NCBI GenBank assembly: GCA_028707695.1
Contig: JAQWAL010000002.1
Coordinates: 1 to 64,000, forward strand
Length of the DNA: 64,000 nucleotides
Origin: Bacteroidales bacterium
GTDB lineage: Bacteria > Bacteroidota > Bacteroidia > Bacteroidales > UBA932
Direction of reading: 5' to 3'
Part shown: piece by piece, positions 1 through 9,100 of the stretch
Numbering within the stretch: position 1 is the first letter of the stretch
Layout: every line of letters starts with the position of its first letter
The notes under the pieces: model-generated
Databases searched by the model: none
Told to the model about the DNA's origin: nothing
What the model saw: the letters and a program-made list of their open reading frames with translations, nothing else
Position numbers and translations under genes: made by a program

Positions 1-123
1 GTACATTTGCCACACACTTTCCTGGCAACGGTCTCTTCTGATATTATCAATAAAGTGAACGGAGTCAACCGGGTTGTGTATGACATCTCATCCAAACCAC
101 CTGCTACAATCGAATGGGAATAA
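1..123 (+). CDS. guaA: GMP synthase (glutamine-hydrolysing), C-terminal end only
   Basis: Only the last 40 codons are in the window. They read through to a TAA stop and end in the motif [20 protein letters not shown], which is the highly conserved C-terminus of GuaA, the enzyme that aminates XMP to GMP. The tail belongs to the dimerisation domain of the synthetase half. The rest of the gene, including its start, amidotransferase and ATP-pyrophosphatase domains, lies to the left of the window. It is followed at once by a hairpin terminator. Confidence 0.93.
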   Translation, partial: VHLPHTFLATVSSDIINKVNGVNRVVYDISSKPPATIEWE

Positions 124-127
124 AAAA

Positions 128-160
128 AAGCTGTCTCTATAAGAGGCAGCTTGTTTTTTT
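128..160. terminator. Bidirectional Rho-independent terminator between guaA and the small lipoprotein gene
   Basis: A stem of about 11 pairs (AAGCTGTCTCT / AGAGGCAGCTT, one G-U pair) with a short loop is followed by a T-run at 154-160 on the plus strand and preceded by an A-run on the other side. It can therefore stop transcripts of the two convergent genes. Confidence 0.85.
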
Positions 161-177
161 GATAAACAGCCGGGAAA

Positions 178-375
178 TTACTCTTGAACTGTCTCTACTA
201 CTGTACTGTCAATTGCAGCTACAGTGCTGTCCACTAGTGCAGCAGCGCTGTCAGCAACCTCCTGGGCTGTCTCTTCTGCTTTTTCAATAACTGTAGAATC
301 TTCTTTTTGAGCGTTGCTGCCACATGATGTAAGTACAAAACCGGCTACGGCAAATAAAACGAAAAGCTTTTTCAT
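178..375 (-). CDS. Small alanine/threonine-rich lipoprotein
   Basis: A 65-residue protein beginning MKKLFVLFAVAGFVLTSCGSN. This is a lipoprotein signal with lipobox LTSC, so the mature protein starts at the cysteine near residue 18 and is only about 48 residues long. The mature part is acidic and made of a repeating E/A/V/D-S-T pattern (DSTVIEKAEE, DSTVAAIDSTVV), which could form a short amphipathic helix or coiled coil. An upstream in-frame ATG at 417 would add 14 residues before the signal peptide and would start inside the promoter box at 415-422, so the ATG at 375 is preferred. Small lipoproteins of this kind are common in Bacteroidota; the function is unknown. Confidence 0.75.
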   Translation of the reverse strand: MKKLFVLFAVAGFVLTSCGSNAQKEDSTVIEKAEETAQEVADSAAALVDSTVAAIDSTVVETVQE

Positions 376-414
376 CTTTGAATATGTATTTATGGGGTTA
401 ATTGAATTCGGGTG

Positions 415-422
415 CAAATATA
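415..422 (-). promoter_or_regulatory. -7 promoter box of the lipoprotein gene
   Basis: TATATTTG on the minus strand matches the Bacteroidota primary-sigma -7 consensus TAnnTTTG and lies about 40 bases before the ATG at 375. No good -33 TTTG was assigned. Confidence 0.55.
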
Positions 423-461
423 GTTGTTTTATGACTCCATGTGAAATTTTGTTAAAAAAAT

Positions 462-2357
462 TTAAAAATTAATATCTACACCTAACATCACTGCAACACC
501 AGGCATCGGGAAGCCTTCATTTATAGCATATGATGCCCCTGTCAAATTATCTCCGTTCACAAAAAAACGACTATCCAGCCCAAGCAAACTTGTTTTATAC
601 GAGACGTTGGCATTGAGCAAAATATAGCTTTCCCTGGACTTGGTAGATACATTTGTATACATCCCTTCAATATGCTGTATATTGGAATTGATAACAAATG
701 GACCTTTCGAATACAAAACACCCAAATAGGTTTTGTGTTTTGGGGCAGCTAAAATTGGCTTGCTGGTATTAAGATAACTGTAATTCAAATCGGCCCTTAG
801 TTCGGGCAATATCCTGTAACTTAACATTAAATCCACTCCTCTGTTGTCAAAGAATCCGGTGTTCAGGTTTTTGGGAACCCCGTTTATTTTAACCAATTCT
901 ATCATATTCCAACCATCTATGTAGTATAGGCTCATTTCTGCCAATAAGTCAGAATCAAAAAATGACTGAGAAACAGACAATTCCAGATTCACCATACTTT
1001 CAGGTTGCAAATCCGGGTTTTGCGGTGGGAACATATACATCTCTTTTATGGTTGGGCTCCTGTATCCTTTGGAAACGGAAACCCTCACAACATTACCTTC
1101 AAAGCTCCTCAAGGAAACACCAAGTTGAGGTATCCATACATCCCCGAAAACAGAGTTGTACTCAAACCTGACACCCCCGTTTAATGTTAATTTATCAAAA
1201 AAATCATGTTGCACAACCACGTATGCAGCAGTCTCTTCAATGGATTTATCTGCAATGGTAGACTCTTCGGTTGTCTCAATTTTCCTTTGCCAGGCTTTTC
1301 CGCCCCAGTTTTTGAAATCTGCTCCAATTGTAACTCTGTTTCCAGGAAACAATTCAAATGTTTCATGGAACATCAAGCCAAAATTATGATCCAAAGAGTT
1401 GAATAAATAATCTTTAGGAACACCCCCAACAGTATATCCGTCATTTATCTCATGCCTGCCTTGGTTGAAAAAAAACTGAAGAGCTCCAGATGCGAGTTTG
1501 TAGTTGTTTTTTAATGATACAGAAGAGGATGCCCTAAAAATGTCCATGTTGTTGTCAATCATTTCTGAGCCTACCATTCCTGGATTTTCATTGTAGATCG
1601 ATGCAAGGGACAAGTCAGCATCCATACTAAAATGGCTGCTTATCCTGTAACCCAATTTTGCAAAACCATTTGTCATATCAAACCTGGAGTTTTCTCTGTG
1701 CCCATTTGTCCTGTCATGGTTCACGGAAAAGAAAGCAGAAAACTTTCCCTTACTGTAGCCACTGTTGAACAAAAACCTGCCAGTGTTGTGTGAGCCATAA
1801 GAAGCAGAGAATCTGCCATGGTATCCATCCTCTGTGCTTTTTTTTGTAATCACATTGATTGCTCCACCCATTGCATTGGATCCATATATCAAAGAAGCCG
1901 GCCCTCTCAGCACCTCAACACGCTCTACATCAGCCGAAGGGTAAAGATCTGGTATGGAATGGCCAAAAACACCTGCCCACTGAGGTTGTCCATCCAGTAG
2001 CATCAACACTTTGTTTCCTTGCCCTACACCTCTGATGTTGATATTTCCCGCAGCTCCTTCGGCCACTCCAAAACCAACTATCCCCTTTTGGGTAACAAAA
2101 AGGCCTGGAACCAGACGGGACAAAGCAGGCAAAACAGAGGGATATCCCGAAGCCTCAATATCTTCCGATTCCACTACAGATATGGAAACTGGCACATTAT
2201 TCCTTTTGACAGCTGTTTTACCGGATGTTACAACCAATGTGTTCAGATCCCTTTTTTTAAGAGTGTCTTTGATTGTATCCAACCTTTCTGCCAACAAAGG
2301 CTCATTTGTAAATGACAATAGAGACAATACTGCCAATGTAATTAAAATCCTTTTCAT
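462..2357 (-). CDS. TonB-dependent outer-membrane receptor
   Basis: A 631-residue protein with a signal peptide (MKRILITLAVLSLLSF), a plug domain at roughly residues 40-165 (motifs NVPVSISVVESEDIE, INIRGVG, VEVLRGPASLIYGSNAMGGAINVITKK) and a 22-strand-type barrel ending in the C-terminal phenylalanine of GVDINF. It would move a ligand across the outer membrane using TonB energy. The plug and length resemble the BtuB/colicin-I-receptor/haem receptor group rather than SusC: there is no N-terminal carboxypeptidase-like domain and no SusD partner. The substrate cannot be read from sequence. The ATG at 2408 would add 17 non-signal residues and lies upstream of the -7 box at 2389-2396, so the start at 2357 is chosen. 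Confidence 0.9.
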   Translation of the reverse strand: MKRILITLAVLSLLSFTNEPLLAERLDTIKDTLKKRDLNTLVVTSGKTAVKRNNVPVSISVVESEDIEASGYPSVLPALSRLVPGLFVTQKGIVGFGVAEGAAGNINIRGVGQGNKVLMLLDGQPQWAGVFGHSIPDLYPSADVERVEVLRGPASLIYGSNAMGGAINVITKKSTEDGYHGRFSASYGSHNTGRFLFNSGYSKGKFSAFFSVNHDRTNGHRENSRFDMTNGFAKLGYRISSHFSMDADLSLASIYNENPGMVGSEMIDNNMDIFRASSSVSLKNNYKLASGALQFFFNQGRHEINDGYTVGGVPKDYLFNSLDHNFGLMFHETFELFPGNRVTIGADFKNWGGKAWQRKIETTEESTIADKSIEETAAYVVVQHDFFDKLTLNGGVRFEYNSVFGDVWIPQLGVSLRSFEGNVVRVSVSKGYRSPTIKEMYMFPPQNPDLQPESMVNLELSVSQSFFDSDLLAEMSLYYIDGWNMIELVKINGVPKNLNTGFFDNRGVDLMLSYRILPELRADLNYSYLNTSKPILAAPKHKTYLGVLYSKGPFVINSNIQHIEGMYTNVSTKSRESYILLNANVSYKTSLLGLDSRFFVNGDNLTGASYAINEGFPMPGVAVMLGVDINF

Positions 2358-2388
2358 CCGTTCAATATGATTTGGGGTTTCAAGGTTG

Positions 2389-2396
2389 CAAATATA
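2389..2396 (-). promoter_or_regulatory. -7 promoter box of the TonB receptor gene
   Basis: TATATTTG on the minus strand fits TAnnTTTG, 31 bases before the ATG at 2357 and just after the end of xerD (stop at 2405). The receptor can thus be transcribed separately from xerD. Confidence 0.55.
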
Positions 2397-2404
2397 TAAG
2401 AAAA

Positions 2405-3322
2405 TCATTTAACCCGAGGATGACAGTCCAATATGCTCTCCCTCCATTTTGCACTGTTTACATGAGTATATATCTCTGTAGTCAGAATACTTTCGTGTCC
2501 AAGCATTTCCTGGACGGCCCTCAAGTCAGCTCCGTTTTCAACCAGGTGTGTAGCAAATGAGTGCCTGAATGTGTGGGGAGAAACATCTTTTTCGACACCT
2601 GCCAACCTACACTGGTTTTTAACGATTACAAAGAGCATTTCCCGTGACATTTTTCCTCCTCTGCGGTTCAAGAACAAGATATCTTCATATTTTGCAACAA
2701 TAGGTGTGAGTTTTCTGTAATACATATATCTTTCAACACTTTCCATGGCCGGGACACCTACCGGAACCAATCTCTCTTTTTTCCCTTTGCCGGTAACTTT
2801 AATGAAACCCTCTTTGAAAAACAAATCCGAAATTTTCAATGAAACAAGTTCGGTTGCCCTCAGTCCACAAGAATAGAGCATTTCCAGCATAGCTTTGTTC
2901 CTATGGCCGTTTGGTAAGGAGAGGTCCACACTGTCTATTATACTCTCAACTTCATCTACAGACAAAACCACTGGCAAATAGGGTTTGATCCTGGGTATAT
3001 CCAACAACTCTGCCGGGCTTTCCAATATTATACCTTCCATCTCAAGATAGCGATAAAAGGACCTTAACGAACTAATTACCCTTGCCTGACTTCTTTTGGA
3101 GATGGTTTTCGTTTGCAACCATCCCAAAAAATCGTTCAGATTCTCAGTTGTAACCTTTTCCAGTGAATAACTTTTTTGATCCATTACATTGGATACAAGA
3201 AACTCATCCAGCATAGAGACATCGGAACAATAGGCATTGATCGTATTGTCCGAAAGGGACCTTTCCAGTTTCAAATAAACAGAAAAGTCATTAACCAAAC
3301 CTTCACCAAATCTTTTTTTCAA
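2405..3322 (-). CDS. xerD: Tyrosine recombinase XerD
   Basis: Site-specific recombinase that resolves chromosome dimers at dif together with XerC. The N-terminal SAM-like core-binding domain (YLKLERSLSDNTINAY) is followed by the catalytic domain with the Arg of SCGLRATELVSL, the HxxR of HTFRHSFATHL, and the GHESILTTEIYTHV block carrying the nucleophilic Tyr. No ATG is available at the right place. The reading frame is open far upstream into pyk, but homology begins at about YLKLE. TTG at 3322 (305 residues) or TTG at 3298 (297 residues, closer to the usual 298) are the candidate starts. The gene is transcribed away from pyk from an overlapping promoter. Confidence 0.9.
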   Translation of the reverse strand: MKKRFGEGLVNDFSVYLKLERSLSDNTINAYCSDVSMLDEFLVSNVMDQKSYSLEKVTTENLNDFLGWLQTKTISKRSQARVISSLRSFYRYLEMEGIILESPAELLDIPRIKPYLPVVLSVDEVESIIDSVDLSLPNGHRNKAMLEMLYSCGLRATELVSLKISDLFFKEGFIKVTGKGKKERLVPVGVPAMESVERYMYYRKLTPIVAKYEDILFLNRRGGKMSREMLFVIVKNQCRLAGVEKDVSPHTFRHSFATHLVENGADLRAVQEMLGHESILTTEIYTHVNSAKWRESILDCHPRVK

Positions 3323-3333
3323 ATAAAATGAAT

Positions 3334-3341
3334 TACTTTTG
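3334..3341 (+). promoter_or_regulatory. -7 promoter box of pyk
   Basis: TACTTTTG matches TAnnTTTG and lies 18 bases before the pyk ATG at 3360, which predicts a leader of only about 10-12 bases. It sits two bases from the oppositely oriented box of xerD. Confidence 0.55.
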
Positions 3342-3343
3342 TA

Positions 3344-3351
3344 CAAAATTA
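3344..3351 (-). promoter_or_regulatory. -7 promoter box of xerD
   Basis: TAATTTTG on the minus strand matches TAnnTTTG. Transcription would start near 3337, so the TTG at 3322 fits as start codon with a short leader. The two boxes here face each other and the transcripts would overlap at their 5' ends. Confidence 0.5.
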
Positions 3352-3359
3352 GAAGAATT

Positions 3360-4793
3360 ATGACGGAAAAGAAAACCAAAATCATCTGTACAGTATCGGA
3401 CAGGAACTGTAGTGTGGAATTTATTGAAAGCTTGTACAAAGAGGGAATGAATGTAGTCAGGATAAATTCAGCCCACACAACCTTGGAGTCTTCTCTGGAA
3501 ATAGTAAGGAACACAAGAAAAGTATCAGATAAGATTGCCATTCTCATAGATACCAAAGGACCTGAAATCAGGATTACGAACATGAGTGATCCGGGCTCGT
3601 TCCATGTAAAAGCTGGAGAAGAGGTTATCTTCGAAGACAATCCATTGGGTGTATCAGGAAACGGACTTTTGTACACAAACTACAAAAATTTTGTAAAGGA
3701 GGTCCCTGAAGGGGCAAAGATTTTGATTGATGACGGTGACATTTCCCTGACTGTTGTCAAAAAAAACACAGAAAGACTTTATTGCAAAGCAGATAACGAT
3801 GGGATTATCAAAGGAAGGAAAAGCATAAACATTCCCAATGTCTCTGTTAACTTACCCGCCATATCCGACCGTGACAAAGAGTACATACTTTGGGCAATAG
3901 AAAACGACCTGGATTTCATAGCACACTCCTTTGTAAGAAACAAAAAAGATTTGATAGAAATCCAGAAAATCCTGGACCAAAACGACAGCCACCTCAAAAT
4001 TATTGCAAAAATAGAAAACCAGGAGGGCGTAGACCACATAGACGAAATCTTGTCATATTGTTACGGGGTTATGGTAGCCAGAGGTGACCTTGGTGTAGAG
4101 ATTGAATACCAAAAGATTCCTATCATCCAAAGGCAAATCACCCGTAAATGCCAAGAGAGGAAAAAACCAGTAATCATAGCTACCCAAATGCTCCATTCAA
4201 TGATTGAGAATCCAAGGCCAACCAGGGCAGAGGTAACGGATGTTGCAAATGCAATATACCAAGGAACCGATGCTATAATGTTGAGCGGGGAGACTGCCAA
4301 CGGCAAATACGCACAAGAGGCAGTGCGTACAATGACCAACATTGCAAAGGAGACGGAAAAAGAACTCAAACCAAATTTCAACCTGGAACTTAAAGATATA
4401 ACACACCCGGTGGCTGCAGTTTTGTCTTGCCAGTTGGTGAGTGCTACAAGAAAGCTTCCCATAAAGGCTATGGTCTTTGATACAAGGACCGGAAGGACGG
4501 GCAGATATCTTTCTGCATTCCGTCCAAGGACCCCAATTTATGCAATGTGCTATACTCCGCATGTAATGAGGGAACTAGCCCTCTCATTCGGGGTGTACGC
4601 CTTTTACATGGACCCGACCCAAAGCAAAGATGAATTCATACGTAGTTCAATCAACAAATTGCTTAGTAAAAAATGTTTCAGGGAAGAGGATACCATCGGA
4701 GTAGTTGGGGGAAGTTTTGGACCATCAGCCGGTGCTACCTTCATGGAGATTTGCCCTGCGGGACTTATGGTAGTACCTGCAGAAAACAGATAA
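3360..4793 (+). CDS. pyk: Pyruvate kinase
   Basis: Converts phosphoenolpyruvate and ADP to pyruvate and ATP, the last step of glycolysis. The 477 residues cover the TIM barrel A domain, the B lid domain (about residues 70-165) and the C-terminal regulatory domain. Visible motifs are the N-terminal TKIICTVSDRNCSVEFIESLY, DTKGPEIRI, the catalytic-lysine strand HLKIIAKIENQEG, MVARGDLGVEIEY and IATQMLHSMIENPRPTRAEVTD. The ATG at 3360 is chosen because homology starts there and the codon follows the promoter box; the upstream frame is not conserved. The 3' end overlaps the convergent nth gene by 69 bases. Confidence 0.95.
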   Translation: MTEKKTKIICTVSDRNCSVEFIESLYKEGMNVVRINSAHTTLESSLEIVRNTRKVSDKIAILIDTKGPEIRITNMSDPGSFHVKAGEEVIFEDNPLGVSGNGLLYTNYKNFVKEVPEGAKILIDDGDISLTVVKKNTERLYCKADNDGIIKGRKSINIPNVSVNLPAISDRDKEYILWAIENDLDFIAHSFVRNKKDLIEIQKILDQNDSHLKIIAKIENQEGVDHIDEILSYCYGVMVARGDLGVEIEYQKIPIIQRQITRKCQERKKPVIIATQMLHSMIENPRPTRAEVTDVANAIYQGTDAIMLSGETANGKYAQEAVRTMTNIAKETEKELKPNFNLELKDITHPVAAVLSCQLVSATRKLPIKAMVFDTRTGRTGRYLSAFRPRTPIYAMCYTPHVMRELALSFGVYAFYMDPTQSKDEFIRSSINKLLSKKCFREEDTIGVVGGSFGPSAGATFMEICPAGLMVVPAENR

Positions 4794-5390
4794 ACCACAT
4801 TTATCACACTCAGGATTCCTGGCTTTGCAAACATACCTTCCATGCAAAATCAGCCAATGATGTGCTATGGCCCGTTTTGATTCAGGAAAATTTTTAGTAA
4901 GGTCCTGTTCCACAGCCAAAGGTGTTTTCCCGCTGGAGAGCCCCAACCTGCGGGAAACCCTGAAAACATGAGTATCCACCGCAATAACAGGTTTGTCAAA
5001 AAGAACGGAAGCTATAACATTTGCTGTTTTCCTTCCGACTCCCGGCAATTTCTGAAGTGAAATTGTGTCACCCGGGACTTTGGAGTCGAAATCCGAAACC
5101 AGCATGGAAGCCATCTGATGAAGATGCTTGCTTTTGTTGTTGGGGTAAGTTACAGAAGATATATATTTGAATATTGTTTCAGGATCAGATTTGCTCATTG
5201 ATTCCGGATCCGGGAGTTTTTCAAATAAACCTGGTGTGACCATATTTACCCTTTTGTCGGTACATTGAGCCGACAAAATTACAGAAACAATCAGCTCAAA
5301 TGGATTGTTGTAAACCAACTCTGTTTCTGCGACTGGCATATTGGATTCAAACCAATCAGTAATAGCTTTGTACCTTTCTTTTCTGGTCAT
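4725..5390 (-). CDS. nth: Endonuclease III (DNA glycosylase/AP lyase)
   Basis: Removes oxidised pyrimidines and cleaves the abasic site in base-excision repair. The 221-residue protein shows the helix-hairpin-helix LPGVGRKTANVIA with the catalytic lysine, the catalytic aspartate in AVDTHVFRVSRRLGL, and the C-terminal [4Fe-4S] motif C-x6-C-x2-C-x5-C (CKARNPECDKCGLSVFC). It follows ftsE on the same strand with a gap of 4 bases, so the two are likely co-transcribed. Its last 22 codons run antisense through the end of pyk. Confidence 0.95.
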   Translation of the reverse strand: MTRKERYKAITDWFESNMPVAETELVYNNPFELIVSVILSAQCTDKRVNMVTPGLFEKLPDPESMSKSDPETIFKYISSVTYPNNKSKHLHQMASMLVSDFDSKVPGDTISLQKLPGVGRKTANVIASVLFDKPVIAVDTHVFRVSRRLGLSSGKTPLAVEQDLTKNFPESKRAIAHHWLILHGRYVCKARNPECDKCGLSVFCRYYHKSRRANLHEGSTG

Positions 5391-5394
5391 AAGG

Positions 5395-6117
5395 TCAAAT
5401 ATCTAGCAATTGTCCGATATCTATCTCTTCTGTAGTTTCCAATTCCCTGCAGGTCATGTTCTCACAAAGCAGGACTCTGCCAGGATATCGTTGGTATAGA
5501 GCCCGGTTGTGAGTTACAAACATGATTGCCGGCAAATATTGCCTGTGTATGCTAGTGAAAAGCTCCATTATTTCATATGCAGTTTCGGAATCCAGGTTTC
5601 CGGTAGGTTCGTCTGCCAAAATGATTTCAGGGTTGTTAAGCAAGGCTCTTGCAATTGCAACCCTCTGTTGCTCACCTCCCGACAACTGGTGAGGCATCTT
5701 ATGGCTTTTTCGTAACATATCCACACTTTCCAGTCTTTCCTTTATTATGTTGTCTGCAGCCTTTTTGTTCCTCCATCCGGTTGCCATCAAAATAAAAAAG
5801 AGGTTTTCGTATACGCTTCTGTCTGACAAAAGCTGGAAGTCCTGAAAGACGACACCAATCCTTCTCCTTAAGAAAGGAATCTCTTTTTCTTTGAGTTTTT
5901 CAAGGGAAAACCCGGAAACAACGCCACTCCCCTTTTTCAATGGGATTTCTCCAATAATAGTTTTGATGATGGAAGTTTTACCACTTCCTACCCTTCCAAT
6001 TATATATGTAAAGTCCCCTTTGTATACTTTAAGGTTGACATCTGTCAAGATCAAATTTTCCTCTTTAGCAATATCTGCCGATACCAACTCTATCAATAGC
6101 TCCTTCTCTTGCTGCAT
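5395..6117 (-). CDS. ftsE: FtsE-type ABC transporter ATPase (cell division)
   Basis: A 240-residue ABC ATPase with Walker [10 protein letters not shown] (residues 41-49), a Q-loop at VVFQDFQLL, signature [15 protein letters not shown], Walker [10 protein letters not shown] and the H-loop in FVTHN. Sequence and length match FtsE of Bacteroidota, which with FtsX controls peptidoglycan hydrolases at the septum. No ftsX is adjacent, so the partner must lie elsewhere; a LolD-like role cannot be excluded from sequence alone. First gene of the ftsE-nth pair, with its own promoter box at 6137-6144. Confidence 0.82.
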   Translation of the reverse strand: MQQEKELLIELVSADIAKEENLILTDVNLKVYKGDFTYIIGRVGSGKTSIIKTIIGEIPLKKGSGVVSGFSLEKLKEKEIPFLRRRIGVVFQDFQLLSDRSVYENLFFILMATGWRNKKAADNIIKERLESVDMLRKSHKMPHQLSGGEQQRVAIARALLNNPEIILADEPTGNLDSETAYEIMELFTSIHRQYLPAIMFVTHNRALYQRYPGRVLLCENMTCRELETTEEIDIGQLLDI

Positions 6118-6136
6118 AATTTTACATTTATTGAGG

Positions 6137-6153
6137 CAAATTTACTAAATTTG
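6137..6153. promoter_or_regulatory. Palindromic divergent -7 boxes for ftsE (minus) and the TPR gene (plus)
   Basis: CAAATTTA-C-TAAATTTG is a perfect 17-base palindrome made of two back-to-back TAnnTTTG boxes separated by one base. The box at 6146-6153 points right towards the TPR gene (ATG 6188). The box at 6137-6144 points left towards ftsE (ATG 6117). The two could not be melted by separate polymerases at once. Confidence 0.6.
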
Positions 6154-6187
6154 ACGCAAATTGGTCATTACTTTAAATCAAATCGAG

Positions 6188-9100
6188 ATGTTAACAAAAA
6201 GATATATAAATATAAAATTATTGGCACTCTCCGTATCCATGCTAATGTTTATCGGAATCACCACTCTCTCTGCAGGTCCAAAAGAGGATTTACTCAAACA
6301 ATACAACACCGCAACAGAACTCTACAACAAAGGAGTATACCTCTCTGCATACAATCTGTTCCAGAGCATCCTGCCAAAAGCCAAAGAAATCAAAAGTAAC
6401 ATAGAACCCGAAATCCAAGGTTACTTGACCCTTATCTCAATAGAATCAGGACACCCGGCAATGGAAGCCAACTACAGAACCATGGAAGAAAATTATTCAG
6501 AGAGTTCCATGATAACATTGGTTAGGTTCAGCTATGCCGGAAAACTTTTTGACAATGAATCATACAATAAATCAATAGTGATTTTTGAAAAGTTGGATCC
6601 ATCACACCTGGATAGCAAATACAAAAATGAATTCTACTTCAAGTTAGGCTACGCTTTCTTCAAAACTGGGAATACAAATATGGCTCTCGACTACATGCAC
6701 AAAGCAGCCGACGGTCCGTTTGATGGCTTCACCAATATCGCAACATATTATTTGGCACACACATATTACCTTACCAGGGATTTTAAAAAAGCCATCTCCC
6801 TTTTTGAAAAAATTGACAATGACCCCCGTTTTTCATTATTAAGCAAGTACTATATCCTGGAAAGCCAGTTTATGACTGGTAACCACAACTATGTTACCAC
6901 ACACGGGGAAAATCTCTACAATCAGCTAGAGGGAGAGCTACAAACCAAAAGTGCAAGGTTGATATCGGAATCGTTCTTCGCTACAAACAACACCCAAAAG
7001 GCTAGGTTTTACTTCGAAAGATACTCTTTGTCAAAAAACATGCTTTCACGTAACGAACTCTATTATGCAGGAATGCTGGCCTACAGCCAGGACAAATATG
7101 AAGAGGCTATCGAGCTGTTCAAACAGGTAACATCTGTAAGTGACAGTTTGTCCCAGAATGCCGCATACCATTTGGGTAGATGCTATATCGAAATCAAGAA
7201 CAAATTCGAAGCCCTGAACAGTTTCAAACTTGCAGCAGATGGTTCACACGACTTGACAATAAAAGAAGATGCCATGTTCAACTACGCCAAACTCTCTTTT
7301 GACCTCAACTCAGACATTGCCCCTTTCAAAAGATATTTGGACACCTACTCACCCGGCCAGGTGAAATTCAACGAAATCCAAAATTATATTGCAAACTCCT
7401 ATCTTGTTAACCAAGATTACAAATCTGCAATAGATGTACTAAGAAGCATCAAAAACCCTTCTACTGCAGATATCATTAATATTCAAAAGGCAACATTCCT
7501 AAGGGGAATGCAGTTGATATCATTAGGTGCCTACAGGGATGCCATACCTATGTTCGAACTCTCTCTTGCAAACGGCAGCTACAACAACAACCTCTCCAAT
7601 GTTGCTAAATTTTGGTTGGCAGAAGCCTATTTCAGGAACAACCAGCTAAGACGCTCAGTGGAGATAAACCATGAACTGGCCACAACCAACTACGAATTCA
7701 AAGGAAACCAAGAGTATCCTGCATCTTTCTATAATCTTGCATACGGCTATTTCAAACTTGGTGAGTACTCAAAAGCAGAAGAGTGGTTCAAGAAATACAT
7801 AAACTTGCCAAGGGGGCAAATAACATATTTCGACGAAGCTCTGGCAAGGCTTGGTGATTCATATTTCATGCAACGCAAATATCAGGAGGCAATAAATAGT
7901 TATTCAATTGTTTCTACCGGAAACAAGAAAATAAAACAATACACCCAATACCAAATGGCAGTTGTTACCGGCCTCACCGGAAACGAAAACGAAAAAGCAT
8001 CACTATTGAAAGAGTTGTCAAAAGAGAACCTGGAAAAACAACTCTATCCGGAAGTTCTTTATGAACTAGCAAGGACATTGATCCAAACCGGAGATGACCA
8101 ACAGGCAACCGACTACCTTGCAGAGCTTATACAGAAATTCCCACAAACAACCTATTATCCAAAATCCCTGCTAGAACTAGGATTGGTAAACCTGAACAAA
8201 GGCAACTACCAAACCGCAATTGGTTATTACAAACAAATCCTGACAGAGGCCCCGCAATCCCCTGAATCACAAAGCGCCATTGCGGGTCTGGAAAACATCT
8301 ACAAAGAACAGGGTCGTGCACAGGAATTCCTGGATTACATAGATGGATTGGGGTTGTCCCAAACCAGAAGCACATCCGAAAGGGAGCTGATCGTTTTCAG
8401 CTCAGCCGAGAAGCAATTTATTTCCGGGAACTACCCTGCAGCAATAACCTCATTGAACAAATTTCTCAAAGAATATCCAGATGGGGAAAAAAGTGCACAA
8501 GCCTGGTTTTACCTTGGAGAGTCCTACCAAAAAACATCCAAGCCAGAGCTCGCCATGGATTCCTTCCTTAAAGTCATGGAAATTGGAGAAGAATCTTTCA
8601 CTGAACTGGCAACCCTCAACTATGCCAAAATTTCATACAACCTCCAGAATTACAATCAGGCAGCCAATGCCTATTCATCTTTGACACGGATTGCCAAATT
8701 AGGGAACAACATGAAAGAGGCCCGTTTGGGTCTGATGAACTCCTATTTCATGGACAAGCAGTACAAAAATGCAATTGCAGAGGCAGACAAGGCTATTACA
8801 CTTGATATCTCAGAAAACGAAAAAGAACGCACCAAATATGTAAAAGCCAAATCCTATTACTTGCTGGGAGACAGGGCAACCTCAATGACATATCTCAAAG
8901 AACTTTCAAATAATAAAATAACGCCCGAAGGGGCAGAGAGCACATACCTCATCATCTCAGACGCTTTTGACAAGGGAGACTTCCAGAAAGTAGAAAAAGA
9001 AGTATATGATTTTGCCGATTCCAGGACACCACAAAGCTACTGGTTGGCAAAAAGCTACATTTTACTTGGAGACACTTTTGCAGAGCGAGGAAACTGGGAA

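Noticed and set aside
2011-2370. Plus-strand frame of 119 codons inside the TonB receptor gene
   Set aside because: Antisense shadow of conserved plug-domain coding sequence; no own promoter or recognisable protein.
3323-3676. N-terminal extension of the xerD frame into pyk
   Set aside because: The frame is open but the extra 118 residues are the antisense of pyk and unlike XerD, and they lie upstream of the xerD promoter box.
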